Shown: piece after piece, positions 1 to 8,028 of the stretch
How the letters are laid out: each line of letters begins with the position of its first letter
Numbering within the stretch: the first letter of the stretch is position 1
Source: Bacteroidota bacterium
GTDB lineage: Bacteria; Bacteroidota; Bacteroidia; Flavobacteriales_D; Crocinitomicaceae
Direction of reading: 5' to 3'
Length of the DNA stretch: 15,247 nucleotides
NCBI GenBank assembly: GCA_006226555.1
Contig: SBGS01000228.1
Span: 1-15,247, forward strand
Notes under the pieces: generated by a model
What the model saw: the letters and a program-made list of their open reading frames with translations, nothing else
Databases searched by the model: none
What the model was told of the DNA's origin: nothing
Position numbers and translations under genes: made by a program

Positions 1-1220
1 TAAGTGACAAGATCGTTTTTGGAGTGCTGTTTATCGTTTTGGCTCTCATTTTTTATACCTCACACAAAGATTCCAAATTCTGGAAAGCATTCTACAAAGT
101 TATTCCGGCCTTGTTACTGTGTTACCTGGTGCCTGCTCTTCTCGATATGATGGGACTTATTTCAAAAGAATATTCATCTCTTTATCCGATGGCTAGAGAT
201 TATCTCTTACCTGCAGCGCTGATCCTTATGACCATTGGTATCGATTTTAAAGGAGTGATCAATCTGGGGCCAAAAGCACTCATTATGTTCTTTACGGCGA
301 CGGTTGGTGTAATAATCGGAGGACCTGTTGCAATCATGATCTATTCCTATATCGATCCAACGGTAGTTGGAGGAGAAGGTTATGAAGCGACCTGGCGTGG
401 TATGGCTACGATAGCCGGAAGCTGGATCGGTGGAGGAGCCAATCAGAATGCCATGTTTGAAACTTATCGTTACGCTCCTGAGCTTTATGGCCGTATGATA
501 GTTGTTGATGTGGTAGTTGCGAATATCTGGATGGCCTTATTGCTGATCGGCGCTGCGCGTTCTGAACGCATTGACAAATGGTTGAAAGCAGATAATTCCT
601 CTATCGAAAACCTCAAACATAAGATGTCTGAATATCAGTCTACCAATTCAAGAATTCCTTCATTAACGGATCTTATGGTCATTTTGGGGGTTACCTTTTT
701 CATTGTGGGCGCTTCACACTTCTTCGGAGGCGATTTAGCGGGAATATTTGAGTCGTGGTTAGGTTCTGATTCTCCATTCGCTAGCTCATTTTTCTGGCTT
801 GTGGTGCTTGCTACGACCGGTGGATTGGCGCTTTCTCTTACTAAGTTTAGAAAATACGAGGGCGCAGGTGCCTCACGTCTCGGATCAGTCTTTATTTACA
901 TTCTGGTTGCGACCATCGGTATGAAAATGGAATTGGAAGAGGCAGTAAAAGAACCTCAATTGATACTTGTTGGATTGATCTGGATGGCTGTTCATGTTAC
1001 GATCCTATTGATCGTTGCTAAGCTGATCAAAGCACCTTTCTTCTTCGTGGCTGTTGGTTCGAAGGCAAATATTGGAGGAGCCGCATCAGCACCGATCATT
1101 GCGTCTGCATTTCATCCGTCATTGGCATCTGTAGGGGCTATTCTGGCTGTATTGGGATATGCACTGGGTACATATGGCGCAATCCTTTGTGCAGAAGCAA
1201 TGCGTTGGGTAGCAGGATAA
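1..1220 (+). CDS. DUF819 family multi-pass membrane protein (5' end cut)
   Basis: Integral inner-membrane protein of the DUF819 family, whose substrate I do not know. The reading frame is open to the first base of the window; the residues before the GTG at 24 read S-D-K-I-V-F-G. Family members usually begin only a few residues before an equivalent V-F-G stretch, so probably just the first handful of codons are missing and the GTG at 24 is not the real start. About ten hydrophobic segments are visible. Gly/Ala-rich loops that look conserved follow: G-S-W-I-G-G-G-A-N-Q-N near residue 137 and G-S-K-A-N-I-G-G-A-A-S-A-P near 350, counted from the GTG. Their repeated, pseudo-symmetric placement suggests a transporter with two inverted halves (inference). 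The stop codon directly abuts the stop of the convergent ABC exporter gene, leaving no intergenic base. The family call is fairly sure; the function is unknown. Confidence 0.85.
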   Translation, partial: SDKIVFGVLFIVLALIFYTSHKDSKFWKAFYKVIPALLLCYLVPALLDMMGLISKEYSSLYPMARDYLLPAALILMTIGIDFKGVINLGPKALIMFFTATVGVIIGGPVAIMIYSYIDPTVVGGEGYEATWRGMATIAGSWIGGGANQNAMFETYRYAPELYGRMIVVDVVVANIWMALLLIGAARSERIDKWLKADNSSIENLKHKMSEYQSTNSRIPSLTDLMVILGVTFFIVGASHFFGGDLAGIFESWLGSDSPFASSFFWLVVLATTGGLALSLTKFRKYEGAGASRLGSVFIYILVATIGMKMELEEAVKEPQLILVGLIWMAVHVTILLIVAKLIKAPFFFVAVGSKANIGGAASAPIIASAFHPSLASVGAILAVLGYALGTYGAILCAEAMRWVAG

Positions 1221-3032
1221 TTAAAGTTCCTGCAGTTGAAGAAAGCGTGTGTAACTTCCGTTCAGAGCACTTAGTTCTTCGTGTGTTCCGCGTTCAGAGA
1301 TAGTACCGTTTTCGAGTACAATGATCTGATCAGCTTTCTTGATCGTTGATAAACGGTGAGCAATAACAACAGATGTTCTGTTTTCCATTAGCTTATCCAA
1401 AGCTTCCTGAACCAATTTTTCCGATTCAGAATCAAGAGCTGATGTCGCTTCGTCCAGGATCAGGATCTTAGGGTCATTGAGAATAGCTCGCGCGATCGCA
1501 ATTCGTTGTTTCTGCCCCCCGGATAACTGAATTCCTCGGTCTCCTACCTGCGTATCTAACCCCTCAGGGAAGGCAGAGATATAGCTCCATGCATTTGCTT
1601 TTTCCGCTGCTTCGATGATCTCTTCTTCCGTGGCGTTCAATTTTCCGAAAGCAATGTTTTCGCGAATTGTTCCCGCAAATAAGATCACTTCCTGTGGTAC
1701 GATAGATAAATGTTCTCTTAAATGTTCAAGATCGATATCCTTAATTGAAACACCGTCTATCATGATACTACCATCACTTACGGCATAAAAATCCATTAAC
1801 AAGCTTGCTATCGTAGATTTTCCTGCTCCGGAAGAACCAACCAAAGCGATCTTTTGATTTTGAGCTGCTTTGAAAGTAATGTCCTTCAATACCACTACAT
1901 CTGGTCGTTGCGGATAGGTGAAGCTAACGTGATCAAATTCGATCTCACCATTGATAACAGGCTTTAAGGTACCTGCATGTAGCTCGCGCTCGTGCTTTTC
2001 GGCGATGATACGCATGAGGTTCTCCGTTGCTCCAACCGCTTTTTGTAGGCTGGCATAGAGGTCCGGAATAGAACCGAAGGATGCTCCCATCATAATGGTG
2101 TACATAATGAAGGAGAAGAAATCTCTGGTTGAAAGCTCCGGGTTTTCACCCTGCGTCATGAGCACTCCCTGCCAAACGATGAATACAATGGCTCCAAAAA
2201 GACAGAAAATAATGAAGGAGACAAATACACCTCGCCAAAGTCCGGACTTAATGTTTAGATCACGAATGTACTGAACAGCCTTTTCGTATTTACCGATCAG
2301 GAACTTTTCGTTTGTGAATGCTTTCACGTTCGTGATGCCCATCAAAGATTCTTCAATGATCACATTCGAGTTTGCAGCTTCATCCTGAGCTGTTTTGGAC
2401 AGTTTACGAATAAATCTTCCGAATACCACCGCTACGATTGCCATAACTGGAACTGTAGCTAACATGATCAAGGCAAGCTTCCACGAAAGGTAGAAGAGGA
2501 AAGCGATACCTCCGATCACAATCACCAGCTGCCTGAAGAACTCTGCGATGGTGGTCCGGATCGTTTCTTGGATTTGTAGTATGTCAGATGCCACGCGACT
2601 GGTCAGCTCACCAACCTTGTTTCGGTTGAAGAAGTCCATCGGCATGTAGATCAAGCGTTCAAAAGCGTCTTTGCGAACATCTCTCAAGGTGTTTTCCGTA
2701 ACATTGGTAAAGATGACCACGCGAAAGAAAGAGAATAACGCCTGTAACGCAAACAAAGCGAAAAGTGCCAGTGCAAATGAGTTAATATCATCCACACTCA
2801 ATTTGTTCATGATCCCCTGCATCGAGCTGTCCGATTCCGTTCCGCTTCCCAGTAATTGTCCCATTAACAATGGAAAAAGAAGACCGGAAAAACTTGAAAG
2901 TATTAGGAATATCCAGCCGATCAGAAAAATACCACGATACGGTCTGATATATCGAAAGATCTGTTTAGCGTATTGAAAGCTCTCTTTTGAAAGCTTAACC
3001 TTTTCCTTCTTATCTTTGCGGGGACTCATCAT
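1221..3032 (-). CDS. ABC exporter, fused permease and ATPase (MsbA/multidrug type)
   Basis: Half-transporter of 603 residues that should act as a homodimer in the inner membrane, using ATP to export lipids, drugs or peptides. The substrate cannot be read from sequence. The N-terminal half (about residues 30-335) is a six-helix type IV exporter membrane domain. The C-terminal half is a complete nucleotide-binding domain: Walker A GSSGAGKST at 399-407, Q-loop Gln447, signature LSGGQ at 503-507, Walker B ILILDE at 523-528 with the catalytic Glu528, D-loop SALD, and switch His559. All catalytic residues are present, so it should be active. Length is normal for the MsbA/LmrA class. Tandem ATG codons at 3032 and 3029 both fit; no Shine-Dalgarno sequence separates them. 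It is divergent from rpmH and convergent, with zero spacing, to the DUF819 gene. Family is certain; a lipid A flippase role is only one possibility. Confidence 0.95.
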   Translation of the reverse strand: MMSPRKDKKEKVKLSKESFQYAKQIFRYIRPYRGIFLIGWIFLILSSFSGLLFPLLMGQLLGSGTESDSSMQGIMNKLSVDDINSFALALFALFALQALFSFFRVVIFTNVTENTLRDVRKDAFERLIYMPMDFFNRNKVGELTSRVASDILQIQETIRTTIAEFFRQLVIVIGGIAFLFYLSWKLALIMLATVPVMAIVAVVFGRFIRKLSKTAQDEAANSNVIIEESLMGITNVKAFTNEKFLIGKYEKAVQYIRDLNIKSGLWRGVFVSFIIFCLFGAIVFIVWQGVLMTQGENPELSTRDFFSFIMYTIMMGASFGSIPDLYASLQKAVGATENLMRIIAEKHERELHAGTLKPVINGEIEFDHVSFTYPQRPDVVVLKDITFKAAQNQKIALVGSSGAGKSTIASLLMDFYAVSDGSIMIDGVSIKDIDLEHLREHLSIVPQEVILFAGTIRENIAFGKLNATEEEIIEAAEKANAWSYISAFPEGLDTQVGDRGIQLSGGQKQRIAIARAILNDPKILILDEATSALDSESEKLVQEALDKLMENRTSVVIAHRLSTIKKADQIIVLENGTISERGTHEELSALNGSYTRFLQLQEL

Positions 3033-3039
3033 GACGGTG

Positions 3040-3047
3040 CAAAATTA
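3040..3047 (-). promoter_or_regulatory. Bacteroidota -7 box for the ABC exporter gene
   Basis: The minus strand reads TAATTTTG here, an exact match to the Bacteroidota TAnnTTTG element. It ends only 7 bases before the first ATG (3032). If it is used, the transcript would start within a few bases of the start codon, making the mRNA leaderless or nearly so. I see no clear TTG -33 element about 19 bases upstream, so this is a sequence match and not proof of use. Confidence 0.4.
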
Positions 3048-3094
3048 ACGAATAAAGAAACTACATAGCTTTTTTAGAATTTTTTGTTCAAAGG

Positions 3095-3125
3095 TTTTGC
3101 GTAACTGAAAAAAATAGTATCTTTG
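3095..3125 (+). promoter_or_regulatory. rpmH promoter, Bacteroidota type
   Basis: TATCTTTG at 3118-3125 matches the TAnnTTTG -7 element exactly. TTTTG at 3095-3099 supplies a -33 element with 18 bases between them, close to the usual spacing for the Bacteroidota primary sigma factor. The box lies about 41 bases before the rpmH ATG, leaving a short AT-rich leader. This is the best promoter in the window. Confidence 0.75.
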
Positions 3126-3166
3126 CCTTCCAATTTTTAGACAATACACGTATTAAAATATAGATC

Positions 3167-3328
3167 ATGAGCAAAAGAACGTTTCAACCATCGGTAAGAA
3201 AAAGAAGAAACAAGCACGGTTTCCGTAGTAGAATGGCTACTAAGAATGGTAGACGCGTATTGGCTTCTCGCCGCCGTAAAGGAAGAAAGAAACTTACTGT
3301 TTCTGACGAAAAAATGGCGAAACGTTAA
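3167..3328 (+). CDS. rpmH: 50S ribosomal protein L34
   Basis: Complete 53-residue, extremely basic protein beginning MSKRTFQPSVRKRRNKHGF and containing the L34 core G-F-R-x-R-M-x-T-x-x-G-R-x-V-L-x-x-R-R-x-K-G-R. It is a component of the large ribosomal subunit. The C-terminus runs slightly past the universal KGR-K-L core with V-S-D-E-K-M-A-K-R, a length I take to be normal for Bacteroidota. It has its own strong promoter upstream and a factor-independent terminator immediately downstream, so it appears monocistronic. The classical partners rnpA (RNase P protein) and yidC do not follow it; the next gene is comM. The identification is essentially certain from the sequence signature. Confidence 0.97.
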   Translation: MSKRTFQPSVRKRRNKHGFRSRMATKNGRRVLASRRRKGRKKLTVSDEKMAKR

Positions 3329-3350
3329 TAGCTGAAAGAATATTTCTTCG

Positions 3351-3379
3351 AGCCGTGTCCTTTGGTCACGGCTTTTTTT
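3351..3379 (+). terminator. Rho-independent terminator of rpmH
   Basis: The arms AGCCGTG (3351-3357) and CACGGCT (3367-3373) form a perfect 7-bp GC-rich stem. The loop may pair further as CC/GG, and a run of seven T residues ends at 3379. It lies 22 bases after the rpmH stop codon. Confidence 0.9.
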
Positions 3380-3466
3380 ATCTCCCTATTGTAGGTTCCG
3401 ATCGGAATTACTAACTTAAATAGTGCTTGATTATCAGGCAACATATTTAACCTAAAACCTACCACT

Positions 3467-4993
3467 ATGTTAGTAAGAACCTACAGTTCGACTGTATTGG
3501 GTATTGATGCAGTCACGATCACGATCGAAGTAAATTTAAGCAGAGGGATCAATTTTTTCCTTGTCGGGTTACCCGATTCTGCAGTTAAAGAAAGTCAGCA
3601 GCGCATCAAGGCTGCATTCTCCAACAATGAGTTGAAGTTTCCGGGTAAGGAGATCACCATCAATATGGCTCCGGCAGATATTCGAAAAGAGGGATCTATC
3701 TATGATCTGCCCATAGCTCTGGGAATTTTGGCTGTGAGTGAGCAGGTTCAGCGATCAATATTATCAGAATATGTAATTCTTGGCGAGCTCGCCTTAAATG
3801 GAGATCTAAGACCGCTTAAAGGTGTCCTTCCAATTGCTTTGAATGCTCGTAAAGAAGGCTTCAAGGGAATTATTCTTCCGTATGAAAACGGAAAGGAAGC
3901 TGCATTAGTAGAAGGGCTGGAAGTGATTGCCGTTCGTTCCCTGAAGGAAGTGATCGATCATTTAAATGGCACTTCGAAAGTTACGCCATTAGCATTAAAT
4001 ATTTCAGAGCAGTTCAATCGCTGTCTGAGCGAGTTCGACGTCGACTTTAAAGATGTTAAAGGGCAGCTGAATATTAAACGTGCATTTGAAATTGCTGCGG
4101 CCGGAGGTCACAATGTGATCCTGATCGGTCCTCCAGGTGCCGGTAAATCCATGCTGGCGAAACGTCTTCCCACAATATTGCCTCCGATGAGCATCGATGA
4201 GGCACTGGAAGCTACTAAAATACATTCAGTTGCCGGAAAGATCAGGTCAGGAAGTAATTTGATCGCGCAAAGACCGTTCAGGAAACCACACCATACTATA
4301 TCAGATGTTGCACTTGTTGGTGGGGGAGGATTCCCACAACCGGGAGAGATCTCCTTGGCGCACAATGGTGTATTATTTCTGGACGAGCTTCCGGAGTACA
4401 AACGTACCGTATTGGAAGTTATGCGACAACCCATGGAGGATCGCGTGGTGACGATCTCCAGAGCGCGGTTTACGGTCGATTTTCCTGCAGGATTCATGCT
4501 TATCGCAGCTATGAATCCATGTCCATGCGGTTATTACAATCACCCTGAAAAGGAATGCAGTTGTGGGGAAGGAGTAGTACATCGTTACAGAAGTCGGGTT
4601 TCCGGTCCATTGTTGGATCGGATCGACCTGCATGTTGAGGTGACTCCGGTGAATTACGATGAGCTTTCATCTGACCTCCCGACTGAAGATAGTCTTTCGA
4701 TCAGAGAGCGCGTGATAGGTGCAAGGCAACTGCAGCTGGAAAGATATTCCGTTTCGAGAACAGTGAGTAATGCCGCGATGTCGAGCAGAGAGATCAGAAC
4801 GTATTGTGAATTGGACGCCGATGGAAGAACGATCCTAAAATCGGCGATGGAACGCATGGGCTTGTCCGCACGAGCCTACGATCGCATTTTAAAAGTCGCT
4901 CGAACCATTGCGGATCTGGATAATTCAAAACAGATCGAAGTGAAGCATTTAGCAGAAGCGATACAGTATAGGAGTCTGGATAAAGAGAGTTGA
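3467..4993 (+). CDS. comM: YifB/ComM-type Mg-chelatase-like AAA+ ATPase
   Basis: A 508-residue AAA+ protein, matching the roughly 500-residue length of E. coli YifB and Haemophilus ComM. In naturally competent bacteria ComM is a hexameric helicase that promotes branch migration when incoming single-stranded DNA recombines. In other bacteria its role is less clear. The N-terminal domain (about 1-170) has the G-I-D-A and F-x-x-V-G-L-P-D-x-A-V-K-E-S signature. The central AAA+ domain has Walker A GPPGAGKS at 221-228, Walker B GVLFLDEL at 301-308 and the R-V-S-G-P-L-L-D-R-I-D sensor/finger segment near 377-387. A four-cysteine cluster (352, 354, 364, 366) in the N-P-C-P-C-G region is typical of the family and may bind zinc. 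The C-terminal lid is complete. Start at ATG 3467, since the first residues M-L-V-R-T-Y-S fit the family. It follows the rpmH terminator; I see no convincing promoter box of its own. Confidence 0.95.
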   Translation: MLVRTYSSTVLGIDAVTITIEVNLSRGINFFLVGLPDSAVKESQQRIKAAFSNNELKFPGKEITINMAPADIRKEGSIYDLPIALGILAVSEQVQRSILSEYVILGELALNGDLRPLKGVLPIALNARKEGFKGIILPYENGKEAALVEGLEVIAVRSLKEVIDHLNGTSKVTPLALNISEQFNRCLSEFDVDFKDVKGQLNIKRAFEIAAAGGHNVILIGPPGAGKSMLAKRLPTILPPMSIDEALEATKIHSVAGKIRSGSNLIAQRPFRKPHHTISDVALVGGGGFPQPGEISLAHNGVLFLDELPEYKRTVLEVMRQPMEDRVVTISRARFTVDFPAGFMLIAAMNPCPCGYYNHPEKECSCGEGVVHRYRSRVSGPLLDRIDLHVEVTPVNYDELSSDLPTEDSLSIRERVIGARQLQLERYSVSRTVSNAAMSSREIRTYCELDADGRTILKSAMERMGLSARAYDRILKVARTIADLDNSKQIEVKHLAEAIQYRSLDKES

Positions 4994-5028
4994 ATTCGGA
5001 TAATTTCAATTTAGTCGGACATTACCTT

Positions 5029-5036
5029 TAAATTTG
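5029..5036 (+). promoter_or_regulatory. Bacteroidota -7 box before the hydrolase gene
   Basis: TAAATTTG matches TAnnTTTG exactly and ends 17 bases before the ATG at 5054, a sensible leader length. A poor TTTAG at 5010-5014 is the only -33 candidate. It suggests the lipoprotein hydrolase is transcribed separately from comM. Confidence 0.5.
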
Positions 5037-5053
5037 GACAAATTGAAACCAAA

Positions 5054-5959
5054 ATGAAGAAGAACTTTTCATTTCGCATATTTTCCGCTCTCGCGATGAT
5101 GCTCGTGCTTGGCTCCTGTGCTATGAATGGTATTTTTCTCCATCCCTATACGTTGCACGAAAACGATCGCTTTAGTGAATATGTAGAAGAAAAGAAGGAC
5201 ACGCTGACACTTTGTTTTGACGAGACTTGCCAACCTTCCATAATTGATTCAAAGAAGAATAAAGTAGAGCTGCCTTATACTATGGAATCCAGATTCTTTC
5301 CGAACAGGGTAGGAGACTCTATAAATGCTTGGTTGTTCAGTCCATTGGGAAACTACAACGGGGTAACCATCTATTTTTTACATGGAAATGCTGGGAATGT
5401 TGTATACCAGTATGCGTTCGTAACGCCATTTGTGAAGAGAGGGTTTCAGGTGTTCATGATCGATTACAGTGGTTTCGGTTTTTCTGAGGGATTTGCAACG
5501 CGCGAGGCCGTTTATATAGACGCGACGGATGGATTACAATATTTATTGAACGACTCTGGGATCCAATATGATCATTTGCTCATTTATGGGCAGTCATTGG
5601 GCGGACACCTTTCAACTGTGATTGCCAATGAAAATCAGGATAAGATCGACGGACTGATCATTGAAGGAGCCTTTTCTTCGCATAAGGATGTTGCATCAGA
5701 TCGGGTTCCTGTGCTCGGCAGGATTTTTACCAAAGAAATGTACAGTGGAGAGAAGAACATTGTGGGACTGAATAAACCTGTGCTGATCATCCATAGTATC
5801 GAAGATGAGACAATTAAATTTAAGCATGGCGAGCGCTTGTATTCACTTGCTAATGAGCCGAAGGAGTTTTATCAGATCGATAAGCCACACATATACGGAC
5901 CGCTTTATTATGCAGATAGTATCGTGAGCAAGATGAACAAGTTGGTTCCTAGCCCGTGA
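5054..5959 (+). CDS. Lipoprotein alpha/beta hydrolase
   Basis: A 301-residue serine hydrolase anchored to a membrane by a lipid. The N-terminus is a type II signal peptide with lipobox L-G-S-C and lipidated Cys22. The hydrolase core shows an oxyanion-hole loop HGNAGN at 110-115, the D-Y-S-G-F-G-x-S-x-G strand/loop at 137-146 and the nucleophile elbow GQSLGG at 179-184 with Ser181. Asp251 and His279 are likely to complete the triad. This arrangement resembles the BEM46/YqkD-like serine hydrolases, whose substrates are poorly known. Cys54 and Cys59 lie close together before the catalytic domain and could form a disulfide. Start at ATG 5054 because it gives an intact lipoprotein leader and follows a promoter box. 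No partner gene is evident downstream. The hydrolase fold is near certain; the substrate (lipid, ester or peptide) is unknown. Confidence 0.9.
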   Translation: MKKNFSFRIFSALAMMLVLGSCAMNGIFLHPYTLHENDRFSEYVEEKKDTLTLCFDETCQPSIIDSKKNKVELPYTMESRFFPNRVGDSINAWLFSPLGNYNGVTIYFLHGNAGNVVYQYAFVTPFVKRGFQVFMIDYSGFGFSEGFATREAVYIDATDGLQYLLNDSGIQYDHLLIYGQSLGGHLSTVIANENQDKIDGLIIEGAFSSHKDVASDRVPVLGRIFTKEMYSGEKNIVGLNKPVLIIHSIEDETIKFKHGERLYSLANEPKEFYQIDKPHIYGPLYYADSIVSKMNKLVPSP

Positions 5960-6098
5960 TCTCCTAAGCTAGCAGGAACGCAGAAATAGCTACATAATTC
6001 GGTTGACTCAATTATCTTGAGCCCAAAAAAACACAGTTATTATGTTTCAGAGCCTACTATGTTCATATATTATGACTCTTTGGCCTTTGATAGGATTA

Positions 6099-6653
6099 TT
6101 ATTTTGTTTCGCCACTGATATAAGTAGAAAAACGGTATATTCTTTTCGTGTAGGTGATTGGAATAAAAAGAAATGGAGTTGATATCGTGCAAAGAATACC
6201 ACCCACCGCGATCATTGTACTTCCATCGTAAACTACCGTATCATAGGTGCTTGAATCTGTCATGAGAAAACCATCATTTTTGTTTTCAACTATTTTGGGA
6301 TTATTCTTCCGAATTAATCCAGCAGTGATTAATGCAGTACCCGCAGTAAATACTAACCCTCCTAGAATTTTCAATTGGCGATTGTGTACTATGACATATT
6401 GAATGTCTTCGATGTTAATTTGTTCATTTTCAACTACGATAAATGAATCTCCAATTTCTTGTAGTTTTCCCTTTATTTGTAATTCATGATTATCATGTGC
6501 GTATTTAACTTTTAGTTTGTCACCTTGATACAGAACTAATCGAACGTTATTAGGTTCACTTTTTCTAGTTATAAAGAAGGTACTTTTGTCTTGACTATAT
6601 CCAATATTCACCACATTTGAGAATACGATCAATAATATCAGTATAGATCTCAT
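6099..6653 (-). CDS. Exported two-TM protein of unknown function
   Basis: A 184-residue protein I do not recognise by name. Residues 1-20 look like a cleavable signal peptide ending at Y-S-Q. A strand-rich segment follows (about 30-90), with alternating K-L-K-V-K-Y and E-L-Q-I-K-G-K-L-Q patterns. It resembles the small beta-barrel domains often found in Bacteroidota exported proteins that sense or adapt to the envelope. Two hydrophobic segments (about 96-114 and 145-165) flank a polar loop of about 30 residues, and the tail is basic and then polar. Similar signal-barrel-two-helix proteins are common uncharacterised proteins in Flavobacteriia. A TATATTTG promoter box precedes the gene. It is separated by about 90 bp from the beta-barrel gene upstream on the same strand. 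The gene is probably real on grounds of its leader, length and composition; no function can be given. Confidence 0.75.
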   Translation of the reverse strand: MRSILILLIVFSNVVNIGYSQDKSTFFITRKSEPNNVRLVLYQGDKLKVKYAHDNHELQIKGKLQEIGDSFIVVENEQINIEDIQYVIVHNRQLKILGGLVFTAGTALITAGLIRKNNPKIVENKNDGFLMTDSSTYDTVVYDGSTMIAVGGILCTISTPFLFIPITYTKRIYRFSTYISGETK

Positions 6654-6672
6654 GTACGAAATAGTTTATTAC

Positions 6673-6680
6673 CAAATATA
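6673..6680 (-). promoter_or_regulatory. Bacteroidota -7 box before the two-TM protein gene
   Basis: The minus strand reads TATATTTG, an exact TAnnTTTG match, ending 19 bases before the ATG at 6653. No good TTG -33 element is visible. The leader length is reasonable. Confidence 0.45.
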
Positions 6681-6743
6681 CTTAATGAAGCTCTATTTTA
6701 AAAGTTAAAGAGGCCAGATAATCGAATACCTTTGATCTAGTAT

Positions 6744-7343
6744 TCAAAATCTATATCCTAGTGTGAGTGCCGTTCGAAAGCTCAAACTTTGGTGAAAATA
6801 CCCTTCAGTATGATTAAGGTCTGGGTTTGCAGAGGTGTAGACCTTATCATAGTCTTCATAGACGAGTCCAAGACCAACGTCCGTTGAGATATACAAGCCT
6901 TTATACAATCTGAATTGAATGCCATATCCGGCGTGAAATGCATAATATCTTCTTGTTACTTTACGAGCAACCAGATCTGTTGGGTTTTCATACGGCTGCA
7001 TGGACTCATCCTCTCTCTTGCTATTATAGAATTCGGTATTCAGTTGGAGAAAAGGTGTGAATCTTTGGGTCAAGGAGTTTGGGAAGTACTTGTAATTGAG
7101 CTCTGCTCCAAAGCGATTTTTATAATACTTGCTTGATTCAAAATTAAATTTTGGTCCGATTTCTATTTGATGATTACCATTGGAATATGTTGCCAGAATA
7201 GCATTTAGTAAACCACCATAATAAGTATTGAGCGAAGTGTTGGCAGCAACTCCGAAGCTGTGAACCTTACTTATCGAATCCGACTGAGCAAAGGAAAAAA
7301 CAGAAAATAGAAAGAGCAATATGGGTAGCAGTGCTTGTTTCAT
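6744..7343 (-). CDS. Outer-membrane beta-barrel-like protein
   Basis: A 199-residue protein with a clear signal peptide (about residues 1-20, ending F-A-Q) followed by alternating polar/aromatic strands throughout. The sequence ends ...L-T-L-G-Y-R-F, with the terminal aromatic typical of proteins inserted by the BAM complex. Stretches such as Q-I-E-I-G-P-K-F-N-F and L-Y-I-S-T-D-V-G-L-G-L-V-Y look like amphipathic barrel strands, and the length fits an eight-strand barrel. I do not recognise a specific family member. Like many small Bacteroidota outer-membrane proteins it may be a structural or adhesion-type porin-like barrel. No promoter with full consensus is seen; TAAAATTG (7361-7368, minus strand) is a one-mismatch box. 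The 121-bp gap upstream holds nothing else I can support. Confidence 0.75.
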   Translation of the reverse strand: MKQALLPILLFLFSVFSFAQSDSISKVHSFGVAANTSLNTYYGGLLNAILATYSNGNHQIEIGPKFNFESSKYYKNRFGAELNYKYFPNSLTQRFTPFLQLNTEFYNSKREDESMQPYENPTDLVARKVTRRYYAFHAGYGIQFRLYKGLYISTDVGLGLVYEDYDKVYTSANPDLNHTEGYFHQSLSFRTALTLGYRF

Positions 7344-7464
7344 GGCTTTTGACAGTAAAACAATTTTATTGGAATAAAGGTTACAGTTGAGATTTGATTT
7401 TGTGACAAATTATGATTTACATAGTGTGTCGTGATAAAAAGTTGTAAGTAAGAATGGTAGTTAC

Positions 7465-7983
7465 TTAAATCGGCCAATTTTCCCGACGCACGGCATAGAT
7501 CAGCTCATCAAGTAATACTCCATCCTTAACCAGGACTTTATCGAACTTTCCTTCTAAAATGAAGTTGTTCTTTTCTAAAACCCTTTGAGAAGCGATATTA
7601 GTACCAAATGGTCTGGCAAACACGCGATCGATATCGTATGTGTCAAATGCAAAGTTTACGGCCTGTTTAATGGCATTACTGATTATACCATATCCCCAGA
7701 AAGGTTCTGCCAGCCAATAACCTAATTCGGCATTTTTACGGTAAATATCATCCAAGGGATGAATACCGATGCCACCTACAGCCTGTCCTTCAACGTCAAT
7801 TGCAAAAATGTGAATGGGATCATCTTTGGTAGCGAATTCAATAAATGCTTTTCCGTCCTTTTCACTGTAAGGAAAAGGAAATTTGTCGGTCATGTTTTTG
7901 GAAATATTCCAATTATTGGCATACCTGACCAAATTGTCTAAGTCGCTAATGTGCCACGACCTAAGTGTAAATTCCTTTTTCAT
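7465..7983 (-). CDS. GNAT-family N-acetyltransferase (RimJ/RimL-like)
   Basis: A 172-residue cytoplasmic acetyltransferase of the group that includes RimJ/RimL-type and general GNAT enzymes, which move an acetyl group from acetyl-CoA to an amine. The N-terminal strand and helix with W-H-I-S-D-L-D-N-L open the fold. The segment A-E-L-G-Y-W-L-A-E-P-F-W-G-Y-G (86-99) contains the pyrophosphate-binding loop as W-G-Y-G. N-I-A-S-Q-R-V-L-E-K-N-N-F (129-141) is the usual final acetyl-CoA-contacting helix and loop. Length is normal. It lies 45 bp downstream of the three-TM protein gene on the same strand and could share its transcript. The substrate (ribosomal protein, aminoglycoside-like amine or peptide) is not readable. 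Confidence 0.9.
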   Translation of the reverse strand: MKKEFTLRSWHISDLDNLVRYANNWNISKNMTDKFPFPYSEKDGKAFIEFATKDDPIHIFAIDVEGQAVGGIGIHPLDDIYRKNAELGYWLAEPFWGYGIISNAIKQAVNFAFDTYDIDRVFARPFGTNIASQRVLEKNNFILEGKFDKVLVKDGVLLDELIYAVRRENWPI

Positions 7984-8028
7984 TTATAGATCATTTGCGT
8001 TGAAGATACTACCAATGATTACAGCGGA

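Noticed and set aside
4108..4497. A long minus-strand open frame inside comM.
   Set aside because: It is the antisense shadow of the clearly conserved Walker A/Walker B region; its translation has no recognisable domain.
6003..6020. CTCAA/TTGAG inverted repeat downstream of the hydrolase gene as a terminator.
   Set aside because: The stem is five weak base pairs and an A-run, not a T-run, follows it on the plus strand.
6042..6182. A 46-codon plus-strand ORF with a hydrophobic N-terminus overlapping the 3' end of the minus-strand two-TM gene.
   Set aside because: No good promoter or homology signature is seen, it is mostly antisense to a plausible gene, and ORFs of this size arise by chance.
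6727..6734. TACCTTTG on the plus strand, an exact match to the Bacteroidota -7 element.
   Set aside because: It points into the antisense of the two-TM protein gene with no plus-strand gene ahead, and the eight-base pattern is expected by chance.
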